Shown here: in pieces, positions 8,089 to 14,991 of the stretch | How positions within the stretch are numbered: the first letter of the stretch is position 1 | Layout: each line of letters begins with the position of its first letter | Source of the DNA: QAMH01 sp964435565 | GTDB taxonomy: Bacteria; Actinomycetota; Coriobacteriia; Coriobacteriales; QAMH01 | Direction of reading: 5' to 3' | DNA: 37,485 nt | Assembly (NCBI GenBank): GCA_964435565.1 | Contig: CAYSZR010000016.1 | Location: 1 to 37,485, forward strand | Position numbers and translations under genes: made by a program | Notes under the pieces: model-generated | The model's database searches: none | Seen by the model: the letters and a program-made list of their open reading frames with translations, nothing else | What the model was told of the DNA's origin: nothing

Positions 8089-8784
8089 TCACACGCAAAG
8101 ATCGATACAGGAACGGCCGACATCATCGACGCTGGACAAACCGCCCGCAAGCAAATCTGGGGCAAGCTGCTCGAATTCTTCTGGAAACTCACGCGCCCAG
8201 ATATCGAGCTCGGTCGTTTGCGCAACTGCACTCATCGTCTCGACATTGATTCCATCTGGCGCCCATTCAGCAACGGCTACACGACTCAGCGCACGAAGCC
8301 CCTCGCAAGCTGCCGCAAGCGAACCAAGGGCGGGTCGACCGCTTGCAGCTGCAGAAGACATGAGATTGATAACCGTCCCATGCGCCTTCTTCAAATGAGG
8401 ATAACAAGCGCGCATCCATAGAAATGGAGCGACAAGTCCAAGGTCAAGGGTATCGCGCAGTTCGGGTTCTTTAAGATTGGCCAGCAGCTCTGTCCGCGCC
8501 GCCTGCAAGCAGTTCACGAGCACGTCTATGCGGCCAAATTCGTGTTCGACCTGCAAGACAGCGGCCTCTATCGCAGAGGCATCCACATGCGGCATATGCA
8601 AGCATATAACCCGCGTCCCATACAGTTCTTCAAGTTCACGCGCTTGATTAAGTTTGCGTTTGCTTGCACCGACAATCGCCACATTCGCGTTTTCGCGCGC
8701 GTATGCACGCGCAATGCCGTACCCGACGCTCTTATCCTTGCCGCCGCCGGTCACAATTACGCTTTTGCCTTCAAGCCTGCCCAT
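8089..8784 (-). CDS. SDR-family protein without catalytic Tyr/Lys
   Basis: A 231-residue Rossmann-fold short-chain dehydrogenase/reductase relative. The cofactor loop TGGGKDKSVGYGIA resembles the divergent FabI-type pattern (Gly, Ser, then Gly-Ile-Ala), followed by VDVLVN-like RIDVLVNCLQAA. At the active site, where the family has Tyr-x-x-x-Lys (YAASK), this protein reads LAAAC: both residues are absent, although the preceding Ser-Ser (LMSSAAAS) remains. It may bind NAD(P) without classical catalysis. The ATG at 8782-8784 is preferred, with GGGGTTGG ahead and 8 bp after the methyltransferase stop; an earlier start would overlap that gene. Function is unknown. Confidence 0.82.
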   Translation of the reverse strand: MGRLEGKSVIVTGGGKDKSVGYGIARAYARENANVAIVGASKRKLNQARELEELYGTRVICLHMPHVDASAIEAAVLQVEHEFGRIDVLVNCLQAARTELLANLKEPELRDTLDLGLVAPFLWMRACYPHLKKAHGTVINLMSSAAASGRPALGSLAAACEGLRALSRVAVAEWAPDGINVETMSAVAQTTELDIWAREFPEEFEQLAPDLLAGGLSSVDDVGRSCIDLCV

Positions 8785-8792
8785 ACCAACCC

Positions 8793-9611
8793 CTACCTGC
8801 AGAGCTGCCAAAACGCCACAGCACTCGCAGCGGCGACGTTAAGTGAATCTACATTATGCGACATGGGAATACGGACCGTATAATCACAACGTGCGATAGT
8901 ACGAGATGAAAGCCCATCACCTTCAGTCCCAAACAACATGGCAAGCTTATCCTCTGCATTAAGCGTCTTGTCATCAAGAGGAACCGAATCATCGGAAAGC
9001 GCGAACGCTGCGGTCTTGAAGCCAAGGTCATGGAGCTGCTGCATCCCCGGTTCGGGCCAATCATGCACATCGTTTCCTATGCGCGTCCAGGGAACTTGAA
9101 AGACCGTGCCCATGGAAACGCGCACCGAACGTCGATACAGCGGATCGGCGCAGGTAGGCGTTACGAGCACGGCATCGACATCAAGTGCCGCAGCCGATCG
9201 AAACATCGCGCCGACATTGGTATGGTCGACGATTTCCTCGAAAACGGCCACACGACGCGCGCCGTCGAGCACCTCTTCGACGCGGGGAAGTTTGGGGCGA
9301 CGCATCGCACACAGAACGCCACGCGTGAGGGAAAACCCGGTGAGCTTCCTGAGCATAGCAGCATCGCCCGTGTAAACGGGTATATCGCCGCATCGGTCGA
9401 TAAGGCTTTGCTCCTGATCGATAATCTCGCATGCAAGCAGCATGGCAAGCGGCTCCATCCCACCTTCAAGCGCGCGATCAATGACCTTGGGTGATTCCGC
9501 AATAAAAATACCCTTGCGCGGTTCGAGCTTGTTGCGCAGCTGGGGTTCGGTCAGGCGCGCGAAAACATCGAGCGCACTGTCTTCAAAAGATGTTATATGG
9601 ATAAGATTCAT
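8793..9611 (-). CDS. SpoU/TrmH-family RNA 2'-O-methyltransferase
   Basis: A 272-residue SPOUT-class methyltransferase. The N-terminal part (ESPKVIDRALEGGMEPLAMLL) is the usual RNA-binding substrate domain. The C-terminal trefoil-knot domain shows the three SpoU motifs: IVDHTNVGAMFRSAAAL, MLFGTEGDGLSSRTIARC and IPMSHNVDSLNVAAASAV. The family methylates ribose 2'-OH groups of tRNA or rRNA using SAM; the target base is not predictable. The start is uncertain: the ATG at 9609-9611 has no ribosome binding site, and a TTG lies four codons upstream. A TATATT box ends 10 nt before the ATG, so the leader may be very short. Confidence 0.92.
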   Translation of the reverse strand: MNLIHITSFEDSALDVFARLTEPQLRNKLEPRKGIFIAESPKVIDRALEGGMEPLAMLLACEIIDQEQSLIDRCGDIPVYTGDAAMLRKLTGFSLTRGVLCAMRRPKLPRVEEVLDGARRVAVFEEIVDHTNVGAMFRSAAALDVDAVLVTPTCADPLYRRSVRVSMGTVFQVPWTRIGNDVHDWPEPGMQQLHDLGFKTAAFALSDDSVPLDDKTLNAEDKLAMLFGTEGDGLSSRTIARCDYTVRIPMSHNVDSLNVAAASAVAFWQLCR

Positions 9612-9632
9612 CGTGAATGACAATATAGCAAA

Positions 9633-9661
9633 GGGGCCGCCCCTTCAATGAGGACGACCCC
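9633..9661 (-). terminator. rho-independent terminator after the rubredoxin gene
   Basis: On the minus strand GGGGTCGTCC pairs with GGGCGGCCCC (two G-U pairs) around an eight-base loop, followed by TTT. It lies 24 bp after the rubredoxin stop and just before the methyltransferase start, ending the rubrerythrin-rubredoxin unit. Confidence 0.7.
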
Positions 9662-9685
9662 GTACAAATCAGGTTTTCGAACCGA

Positions 9686-9799
9686 CTATTCTTCGACAAG
9701 CTCGAATTCCTCTGCGGGAGCACCGCACAGCGGACAGGTCTCGGGCGGCTCTTCGCCCTCGAAAATGTAACCGCAGACCTTGCAACGCCACTTCTTCAT
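9686..9799 (-). CDS. mini-rubredoxin (rubrerythrin-type rubredoxin domain)
   Basis: A 37-residue protein beginning MKKWRCKVCGYIFEGEEPPE, with Cys6, Cys9, Cys22 and Cys25 placed to bind one iron as in rubredoxins. The spacing C-x2-C-x12-C-x2-C equals that of the rubredoxin tail of the adjacent rubrerythrin, and the protein is shorter than ordinary rubredoxins (about 50 residues). It is probably an electron carrier for rubrerythrin in peroxide removal (inference from the neighbour). AAGGAAG precedes the ATG, 27 bp after rubrerythrin, and a terminator follows. Confidence 0.93.
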   Translation of the reverse strand: MKKWRCKVCGYIFEGEEPPETCPLCGAPAEEFELVEE

Positions 9800-9826
9800 G
9801 ATGCTTCCTTTCTTTCCAGACTGATT

Positions 9827-10366
9827 CTAGTAATTTTTCTTCTCAAGCTCGAAATACGCTTTGGGATGGGCGCATACCGGGCAGATCTCGGGCGCATCTT
9901 TGCCAATGACGATATGTCCGCAATTGCGGCATACCCAGATAGCATCGCCATCGCGGCTGAAGACCTTGCCGGTTTGGATGTTATCGATAAGGGCGCGATA
10001 TCGCTCTTCATGATGCTTCTCTACGCCACCGACCAGCTCAAAGCGAGCGGCAATCTCTTCGAAGCCCTCGGCACGGGCGGTCTTCGCGAAGCCATCGTAC
10101 ATGTCGGTCCACTCGAAGTTTTCGCCATCGGCCGCATCGTTCAAATTGGTGATGGTATCGGGAACATCGCCATCATGCAGATACTTGAACCACATCTTGG
10201 CATGTTCCTTCTCATTGCGAGAAGTCTCGAGGAACAAATCAGCGATCTGCTCGTATCCGTCCTTCTTGGCTTTGCTTGCATAATACTGATATTTGGTATG
10301 AGCCTGAGATTCACCTGCAAACGCAGTTTGTAGGTTCTTTTCGGTCTGGCTGCCTTTCAACTCCAT
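9827..10366 (-). CDS. rubrerythrin
   Basis: A 179-residue protein with an N-terminal ferritin-like diiron domain (Glu-rich helices: AFAGESQAHTKYQYYA, ETSRNEKEHAKMWF, and the later GGVEKHHEERY). A C-terminal rubredoxin domain follows (CRNCG then CPVCAHP). It reduces hydrogen peroxide using electrons from NAD(P)H through rubredoxin in anaerobes. GGAGG stands before the ATG and a TATACT -10 box lies further upstream (10413-10418). It is followed by the mini-rubredoxin, which is likely its partner. Confidence 0.97.
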   Translation of the reverse strand: MELKGSQTEKNLQTAFAGESQAHTKYQYYASKAKKDGYEQIADLFLETSRNEKEHAKMWFKYLHDGDVPDTITNLNDAADGENFEWTDMYDGFAKTARAEGFEEIAARFELVGGVEKHHEERYRALIDNIQTGKVFSRDGDAIWVCRNCGHIVIGKDAPEICPVCAHPKAYFELEKKNY

Positions 10367-10412
10367 AAGAAGTTCCTCCTATTCGGAATCGCGAACGCGC
10401 CTTGCTCGAAAC

Positions 10413-10418
10413 AGTATA
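10413..10418 (-). promoter_or_regulatory. -10 box of the rubrerythrin promoter
   Basis: TATACT on the minus strand, in the 142-bp gap after metA. No strong -35 hexamer is visible. No palindromic operator such as a PerR box was found. Confidence 0.4.
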
Positions 10419-10480
10419 AGCTTTTTTCCGCAGTTCGAAGCGCAGAATGTCCCAGTAAACGAATGCGTGATAATTTGGTA

Positions 10481-10500
10481 CGGGCGACCAAGCAGGCCCG
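10481..10500 (-). terminator. weak hairpin after metA
   Basis: A CGGGC/GCCCG stem with a 10-base loop 8 bp past the metA stop. It lacks a T-run, so termination would be weak or absent. Confidence 0.3.
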
Positions 10501-10508
10501 ATTACACA

Positions 10509-11429
10509 TCACGACCCGATGGTCAGAAAATCATAGGGCGTCGTCTGATACACGTAGTAATTGAGCCAATTGCTGTAGAGCAGGTTTGCATGCGCGCGCC
10601 AGCGTTTCAAAGGCTGTTTCGAGGGATCATCGTCAGGGTAATAATTGCACGGCACAGCTGGATTTTTGCCCGCCGCAAGATCACGTTTGTATTCCTCGTC
10701 GAGCGTCTCGCGGTCATATTCCGAATGACCCGTAATGAAAATCTGCTTGCCGTTGTCCGTCATCATGGCATATACACCGGCTTCTTCAGATGTAGCGATG
10801 ATGCGGATTTCGGGATGCGCCTGAATATCCTCGGTTCGATTTCCCGTATTGCGGGAATGCGGCGCCCAAAATACATCATCTGCACCGCGCATGAGCATCG
10901 AGGTCCTACGGTCGACGCTATGTTCGTACACACCATGCAGGCGCTGGTCAAGCTTATATTTGGGAATACCGAAATGATACTGAAGAGCCGCCTGCGCACC
11001 CCAGCAAATATGGAAGGTGCTGGTCACGTGCGTTTTGCTCCATTCCATGATCTCGCAAAGCTCATCCCAATAATCAACAGCCTCGAATTCCATATCCTCG
11101 ACAGGCGCACCCGTGATAATCATGCCATCGAACTTACGGTCACGCACGTCGTCGAAACACTTGTAAAAGGAAAGCATGTGATCTTGCGCGACATGCTTTG
11201 CCACGTGGCTTTTTACCTGCATCAACTCAAGCTGAACCTGCAAAGGCGTATTCGAGAGGACGCGGGCGATCTGCGTTTCGGTCTTCACTTTTGTAGGCAT
11301 GAGATTGAGCATAAGGACATTAAGAGGTCGAATGTCTTGCGTCATGGCGCGCGTTTCGGTCATGACGAAGATATTCTCGCTTTCCAGAATTTCAGTCGCC
11401 GGCAGCGTATTGGGAATCTTTATAGGCAT
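10509..11429 (-). CDS. metA: homoserine O-acyltransferase MetA, acetyl-CoA type predicted
   Basis: A 306-residue MetA-family enzyme of the glutamine-amidotransferase-like fold that activates homoserine for methionine synthesis. Catalytic Cys142 sits in FHICWGAQAAL, the catalytic His is in FITGHSEYD, and the supporting Glu follows. Residue 111 is Glu (ITGAPVE). In characterised members Glu111 goes with acetyl-CoA use and Gly111 with succinyl-CoA, so homoserine O-acetyltransferase activity is predicted despite the usual succinyltransferase name. AAGGAGA precedes the ATG. It follows dnaJ by 38 bp without a terminator and may be co-transcribed with it. Confidence 0.95.
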   Translation of the reverse strand: MPIKIPNTLPATEILESENIFVMTETRAMTQDIRPLNVLMLNLMPTKVKTETQIARVLSNTPLQVQLELMQVKSHVAKHVAQDHMLSFYKCFDDVRDRKFDGMIITGAPVEDMEFEAVDYWDELCEIMEWSKTHVTSTFHICWGAQAALQYHFGIPKYKLDQRLHGVYEHSVDRRTSMLMRGADDVFWAPHSRNTGNRTEDIQAHPEIRIIATSEEAGVYAMMTDNGKQIFITGHSEYDRETLDEEYKRDLAAGKNPAVPCNYYPDDDPSKQPLKRWRAHANLLYSNWLNYYVYQTTPYDFLTIGS

Positions 11430-11467
11430 ACGTTATGTCTCCTTTTCAGCTGGATCGACCGAGCCGG

Positions 11468-12580
11468 CTATTGCGCAAGCGGGGCGCGACGCCTTGAGAC
11501 CTCATCGCCGATTTCGGCATTGAGTTCTTCGGCGAGCTTCTTAGCCTTGCGCGAGATTTTCTGGGGAACGACGACAGAAACGTGTACAAGCAGGTCACCA
11601 CGTTTGTTGTCCTTACGAAATCTGGGCAGACCATAGCCCTTGATGCGCAGGGTCTGTCCAGGCTGACATCCAGCGAGAATATGAACGGGGACCTCTTCGC
11701 CCTCGACAATACCCCCAACACTGATATCGGTGCCGAGCATCGCCTGAATAACGGTGACGTTTGCACGTGTGTGCAGATGGTCGCCGTCGCGTTCGAAGTA
11801 CTCATGCGGGTCGATACGCACGGTCGCGATCAGGTCGCCTGCAGGAGCGCCATTCATGCCGGCTTCTCCATGGCCCTGGATACGCACTTGCTGACCATCG
11901 CGGATACCCTTGGGAATTTCTATCGTTAAGTGCTCGCGATCAGGAACGCGACCCTGACCTTGACATTCAGGACAAGGCTTATCGATGGTATGGCCCGTGC
12001 CACCGCAATCGGGACAGGTCGTCGCTGTTTGCATATCGCCTAAGAAAGTACGCTGTACGCTTACGACCCTGCCAGATCCGTGACAGGTTGCACATTCAAC
12101 CTCATGGCCATCGGGTGCTGCACCGGTGCCGTTGCACTCTTCGCACGCGGCAAGGCGATCGTAAACGATGTCCTTTTTCGCGCCGCTCGCAACTTCTTCA
12201 AGGGTAAGTCGCAGGCCAATGCCCATGTCGCGGCCGTTCCTGCGCCTTTGTTGCGAGCCACGGCCATCGCCACCCATACCGCCGAAGAACGAGCTGAATA
12301 TATCGCCCATACCACCGAAGATGTCGCTCATGTCGACAGCCTGATATCCGCCAAAACCCTGTGCGGCATCGGCAGTGCCATAACGATCATACATTGCTTT
12401 CTTCTGCGGATCAGAGAGCACATCGTATGCTTCGTTAAGCTCTTTGAAGCGTTCTTCTGCATCGACGGCCTTGTTCACATCGGGATGCAGCTCACGAGCC
12501 TTGCGCCTAAACGCTTTCTTTATTTCGTTTTCATCAGCGTCACGCGAAACGCCCAAGACGTCGTAATACTCATATGCCAT
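11468..12580 (-). CDS. dnaJ: chaperone DnaJ
   Basis: A 370-residue full-length type I DnaJ/Hsp40. Residues 1-70 form the J domain with the HPD motif (ARELHPDVNK) that stimulates DnaK. A Gly/Phe-rich linker follows (GFGGYQAVDMSDIFGG). Four zinc-binding CxxCxGxG motifs come next (CEECNGTG, CATCHGSG, CPDCGGTG, CPECQGQG), then the substrate-binding C-terminal domains. AGGGAG lies 11 bases before the ATG. Neither a CIRCE nor a HAIR operator is seen in the 170 bp upstream, which otherwise holds a possible TTGACA box at 12651-12656. It sits at the end of the lepA-dusB-hemW chain. Confidence 0.97.
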   Translation of the reverse strand: MAYEYYDVLGVSRDADENEIKKAFRRKARELHPDVNKAVDAEERFKELNEAYDVLSDPQKKAMYDRYGTADAAQGFGGYQAVDMSDIFGGMGDIFSSFFGGMGGDGRGSQQRRRNGRDMGIGLRLTLEEVASGAKKDIVYDRLAACEECNGTGAAPDGHEVECATCHGSGRVVSVQRTFLGDMQTATTCPDCGGTGHTIDKPCPECQGQGRVPDREHLTIEIPKGIRDGQQVRIQGHGEAGMNGAPAGDLIATVRIDPHEYFERDGDHLHTRANVTVIQAMLGTDISVGGIVEGEEVPVHILAGCQPGQTLRIKGYGLPRFRKDNKRGDLLVHVSVVVPQKISRKAKKLAEELNAEIGDEVSRRRAPLAQ

Positions 12581-12750
12581 GCGTTATAACTCCCTGTGCT
12601 GCGAAATTAACTTGTCTATTGTCGGGTACCAAGACGCAAGCGGATAGAACTGTCAACGTTTCGTCACCAAGCGGACGAGCAGGCACAAAAGTATCAAGAG
12701 CCGCTTTTAGATAGACTCTGAAGCTTATGCCCACACTTCTGGAAAACCTA

Positions 12751-13911
12751 TCAGGCCAGATACCACAGGGCAGCAAAGATCTCGTTGCCCATGAGCCACC
12801 CGCGCTCGGTTGGCTTGAAACGACCCTCTTCTNNNNNNNNNNCCTTATGGGCCAGGTCATCGAAGACTGATAGCGCCTCGTCAACATTTTGGGCCTGTTC
12901 ACGAGCAACGCCGTCGCTCCTTCGCATGCCCAGCATGAGATCTTCGATTGCAGCCTCGCGCGGGGTCAGACATTCGACCTCAAACCGAGGCCGCCCAAGC
13001 GAGTCTGCATAAGCTCTATCGTCTTTCAAGGATGCAAGACGCACACGCGACCCCTCCGGCACATCTTCAAGCCCACCGAAAACCCGCGCATCATGCGCAT
13101 TCAGCATGCTCGAAGCGCCAGCACCCAACCCCAAATACTCGACACCCGTCCAATACGCGGAATTATGCTTCGATTCAAAGCCAGGCAGCGCATACGAGGC
13201 AATCTCATAACGATGCATGCCGGCAGCTTCAAGCCTGTTTTGCGCCGCCAACATCATATCCGCCTGCATATCCTCGCTTGCAACCACGCATTCCCCCGCC
13301 GCAACACGTGCTTCGAGAGGCGTTCCCTCTTCAAGCATGAGCGGATACACGCTTATATGCGGGGCTCCGAGTTCGAGCGAGCGAGCGAGACTCGACTTCC
13401 ACGAAAGCATATCCTGTCCAGGGCCGCCGCAGATCAGATCGAGCGAGAAGTTTTCGGTCCTGGTCTTGACGCACGCGACCGCGCGTTCAATCGCCTCGGA
13501 ACTATGGACGCGTCCATATCCAGACAACACCGCATCATCGAAGCTCTGCGCGCCGATACTGAACCGATTGACGCCTAAGGCGAAAAGGTCTGCGACCATG
13601 GCCGTATCAAGTGATTCGGGGTTTGCCTCGCAAGTAAATTCGACGACGTTTTCCAAATTGACCGAAAGCGAAATGGTATAGACAAGGGAATTGAGCCTGC
13701 GACTCCCAAAATGCGTTGGCGTTCCACCACCGATATAGATCGTCTTGACACCGGCGAGCAGGCCGTTTTTCGACGCCCGCCGCAACTGCAGGCAAAGCGC
13801 TTCGGCATATGCGTCCATACGCGCGTCATCATCGCATGCTGAGGTGGCGAAATCACAGTATGCGCAGCGTGCAATGCAAAACGGTATATGCAGGTATAAA
13901 GCCTCGATCAT
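12751..13911 (-). CDS. hemW: HemW-like radical SAM protein (interrupted by an assembly gap)
   Basis: About 386 residues. The start MIEALYLHIPFCIARCAYCDF carries the CxxxCxxC [4Fe-4S]/SAM motif of HemW (formerly called oxygen-independent coproporphyrinogen oxidase-like). TIYIGGGTPTHFG, EANPESLD and GVNRFSIGAQSFDD are family blocks, and the C-terminal wing reads GRFKPTERGWLMGNEIF. HemW is thought to be a heme chaperone. Ten N (12833-12842) fall near the C-terminus; the frame continues across them, but the true local sequence is unknown. The ATG at 13909-13911 is chosen because homology starts there; upstream in-frame starts lie in a duplicated piece of dusB. Confidence 0.93.
   Translation of the reverse strand: MIEALYLHIPFCIARCAYCDFATSACDDDARMDAYAEALCLQLRRASKNGLLAGVKTIYIGGGTPTHFGSRRLNSLVYTISLSVNLENVVEFTCEANPESLDTAMVADLFALGVNRFSIGAQSFDDAVLSGYGRVHSSEAIERAVACVKTRTENFSLDLICGGPGQDMLSWKSSLARSLELGAPHISVYPLMLEEGTPLEARVAAGECVVASEDMQADMMLAAQNRLEAAGMHRYEIASYALPGFESKHNSAYWTGVEYLGLGAGASSMLNAHDARVFGGLEDVPEGSRVRLASLKDDRAYADSLGRPRFEVECLTPREAAIEDLMLGMRRSDGVAREQAQNVDEALSVFDDLAHKXXXXEEGRFKPTERGWLMGNEIFAALWYLA
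12833..12842. other. assembly gap (10 N)
   Basis: A run of ten undetermined bases inside hemW. The reading frame is kept across it, and family alignment would expect only a few residues here, so the missing sequence is probably short. Confidence 0.99.
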
Positions 13912-13946
13912 CAGTTCTTCGCTTCGCCTTCCCTCTTGCCGCGTCA

Positions 13947-14017
13947 TTTGCATTTAAAGGTAGCCTTTAATTGTCGAAAAATTTGCAATTAAAGGTAGCC
14001 TTCGATTGTCGAAAAAA
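13947..14017. repeat. 35-bp tandem duplication of the 3' end of dusB
   Basis: Two head-to-tail copies, 13947-13981 and 13982-14017, share tttgca, attaaaggtagcct and attgtcgaaaaa with a few changes. The right copy encodes the last residues of DusB (STIEGYL) and its stop. The left copy is non-coding and lies between dusB and hemW. Confidence 0.8.
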
Positions 14018-14987
14018 TGCGTTCGTAATCTGCCATGGTAGACGCTTCGCCCAGACTGCGCCGTATAGCCGCAGCACTGGGAAACCCGCGCACGTACCAA
14101 GCGAGCTGCGCGCGCAACGGACCCAGATACGGCTCATCTGCATGCGAATGCTTGAGCGGCTCGGCATACTGGCAGAATAAGTCGAAATGCTCGCGCATCG
14201 CCGCAAGACGTTCGTGCGCATCTGGCGTATGGCCTGTGAATATCCACGGGTTTCCTCGAGATCCGCGTGCGATATGCACCGCATCGACACCACATTCATT
14301 CATCATGCGCAACGCGTCATCATGCGAAAAGACATCGCCGCTTCCCGCCACGAAAATCGAAACCGAACTTTTGACCTGCGCAATGACGTCCCAGTCGGCA
14401 GCGCCCCTATACATTTGACGCGCACTGCGTCCATGCACGCTTACAAGTGATGCGCCCGCCTGCTCGAGGCGTTTAGCAAAGTCGACGGCTGAATGCTCCT
14501 CATTCGTCCACCCACTGCGAAATTTTGCGGTGACGGGCACGTCTACAGCCTCGACGATTGCAGAAACAATGCGTGCCGCATGCTCGGGGTCCTTCATAAG
14601 CGCCGACCCCTCGCCGCGCCGCACGACCTTGCGCACCGGGCATCCCATATTCACATCTATAAAGGCAAGGCGATCGCCCAAACGCTCTTGCACCCGAGCA
14701 GCCTGCGTAGCCATACACGTAGGGTCCGACCCGAAAAGCTGAACAGCGATTCTCTGCTCTTCAAAAGCTGGTTCGACAAGCGCAAATGTCTTGGCGTCGT
14801 TATACTCCAAACCCTTTGCACTTACCATTTCCGAATAGGTGAGCCCTGCTCCATAACGCAAGCACAACGTGCGAAACGCACGATCGGTAACACCTGCCAT
14901 CGGTGCGAGCCAAAGAGGATTGCGGAGATATGCGGCTAGCGATTGGGAACCATGAGTGCCCGCCGACGATGCGGATGAGTCGTCCAT
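13989..14987 (-). CDS. dusB: tRNA-dihydrouridine synthase (DusB family)
   Basis: A 332-residue FMN-dependent TIM-barrel enzyme that reduces uridines in the tRNA D-loop with NADPH. Motifs: LAPMAGVTDRAFRTLC (FMN site), LTYSEMVSAKGL, QLFGSDP, DVNMGCPVRKVVRRGEGSALM with the catalytic Cys, VTAKFRSGW, VHGRSARQMYRGAADW and IARGSRGNPWIF. The start codon follows the lepA stop by 4 bp, implying translational coupling. Its last codons are duplicated downstream as a 35-bp tandem repeat. Confidence 0.95.
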   Translation of the reverse strand: MDDSSASSAGTHGSQSLAAYLRNPLWLAPMAGVTDRAFRTLCLRYGAGLTYSEMVSAKGLEYNDAKTFALVEPAFEEQRIAVQLFGSDPTCMATQAARVQERLGDRLAFIDVNMGCPVRKVVRRGEGSALMKDPEHAARIVSAIVEAVDVPVTAKFRSGWTNEEHSAVDFAKRLEQAGASLVSVHGRSARQMYRGAADWDVIAQVKSSVSIFVAGSGDVFSHDDALRMMNECGVDAVHIARGSRGNPWIFTGHTPDAHERLAAMREHFDLFCQYAEPLKHSHADEPYLGPLRAQLAWYVRGFPSAAAIRRSLGEASTMADYERIFSTIEGYL

Positions 14988-14991
14988 GGCG

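Noticed and set aside
12581..12750. CIRCE or HAIR heat-shock operator before dnaJ
   Set aside because: No TTAGCACTC/GAGTGCTAA or CTTGAGT/ACTCAAG arms are present in the gap.
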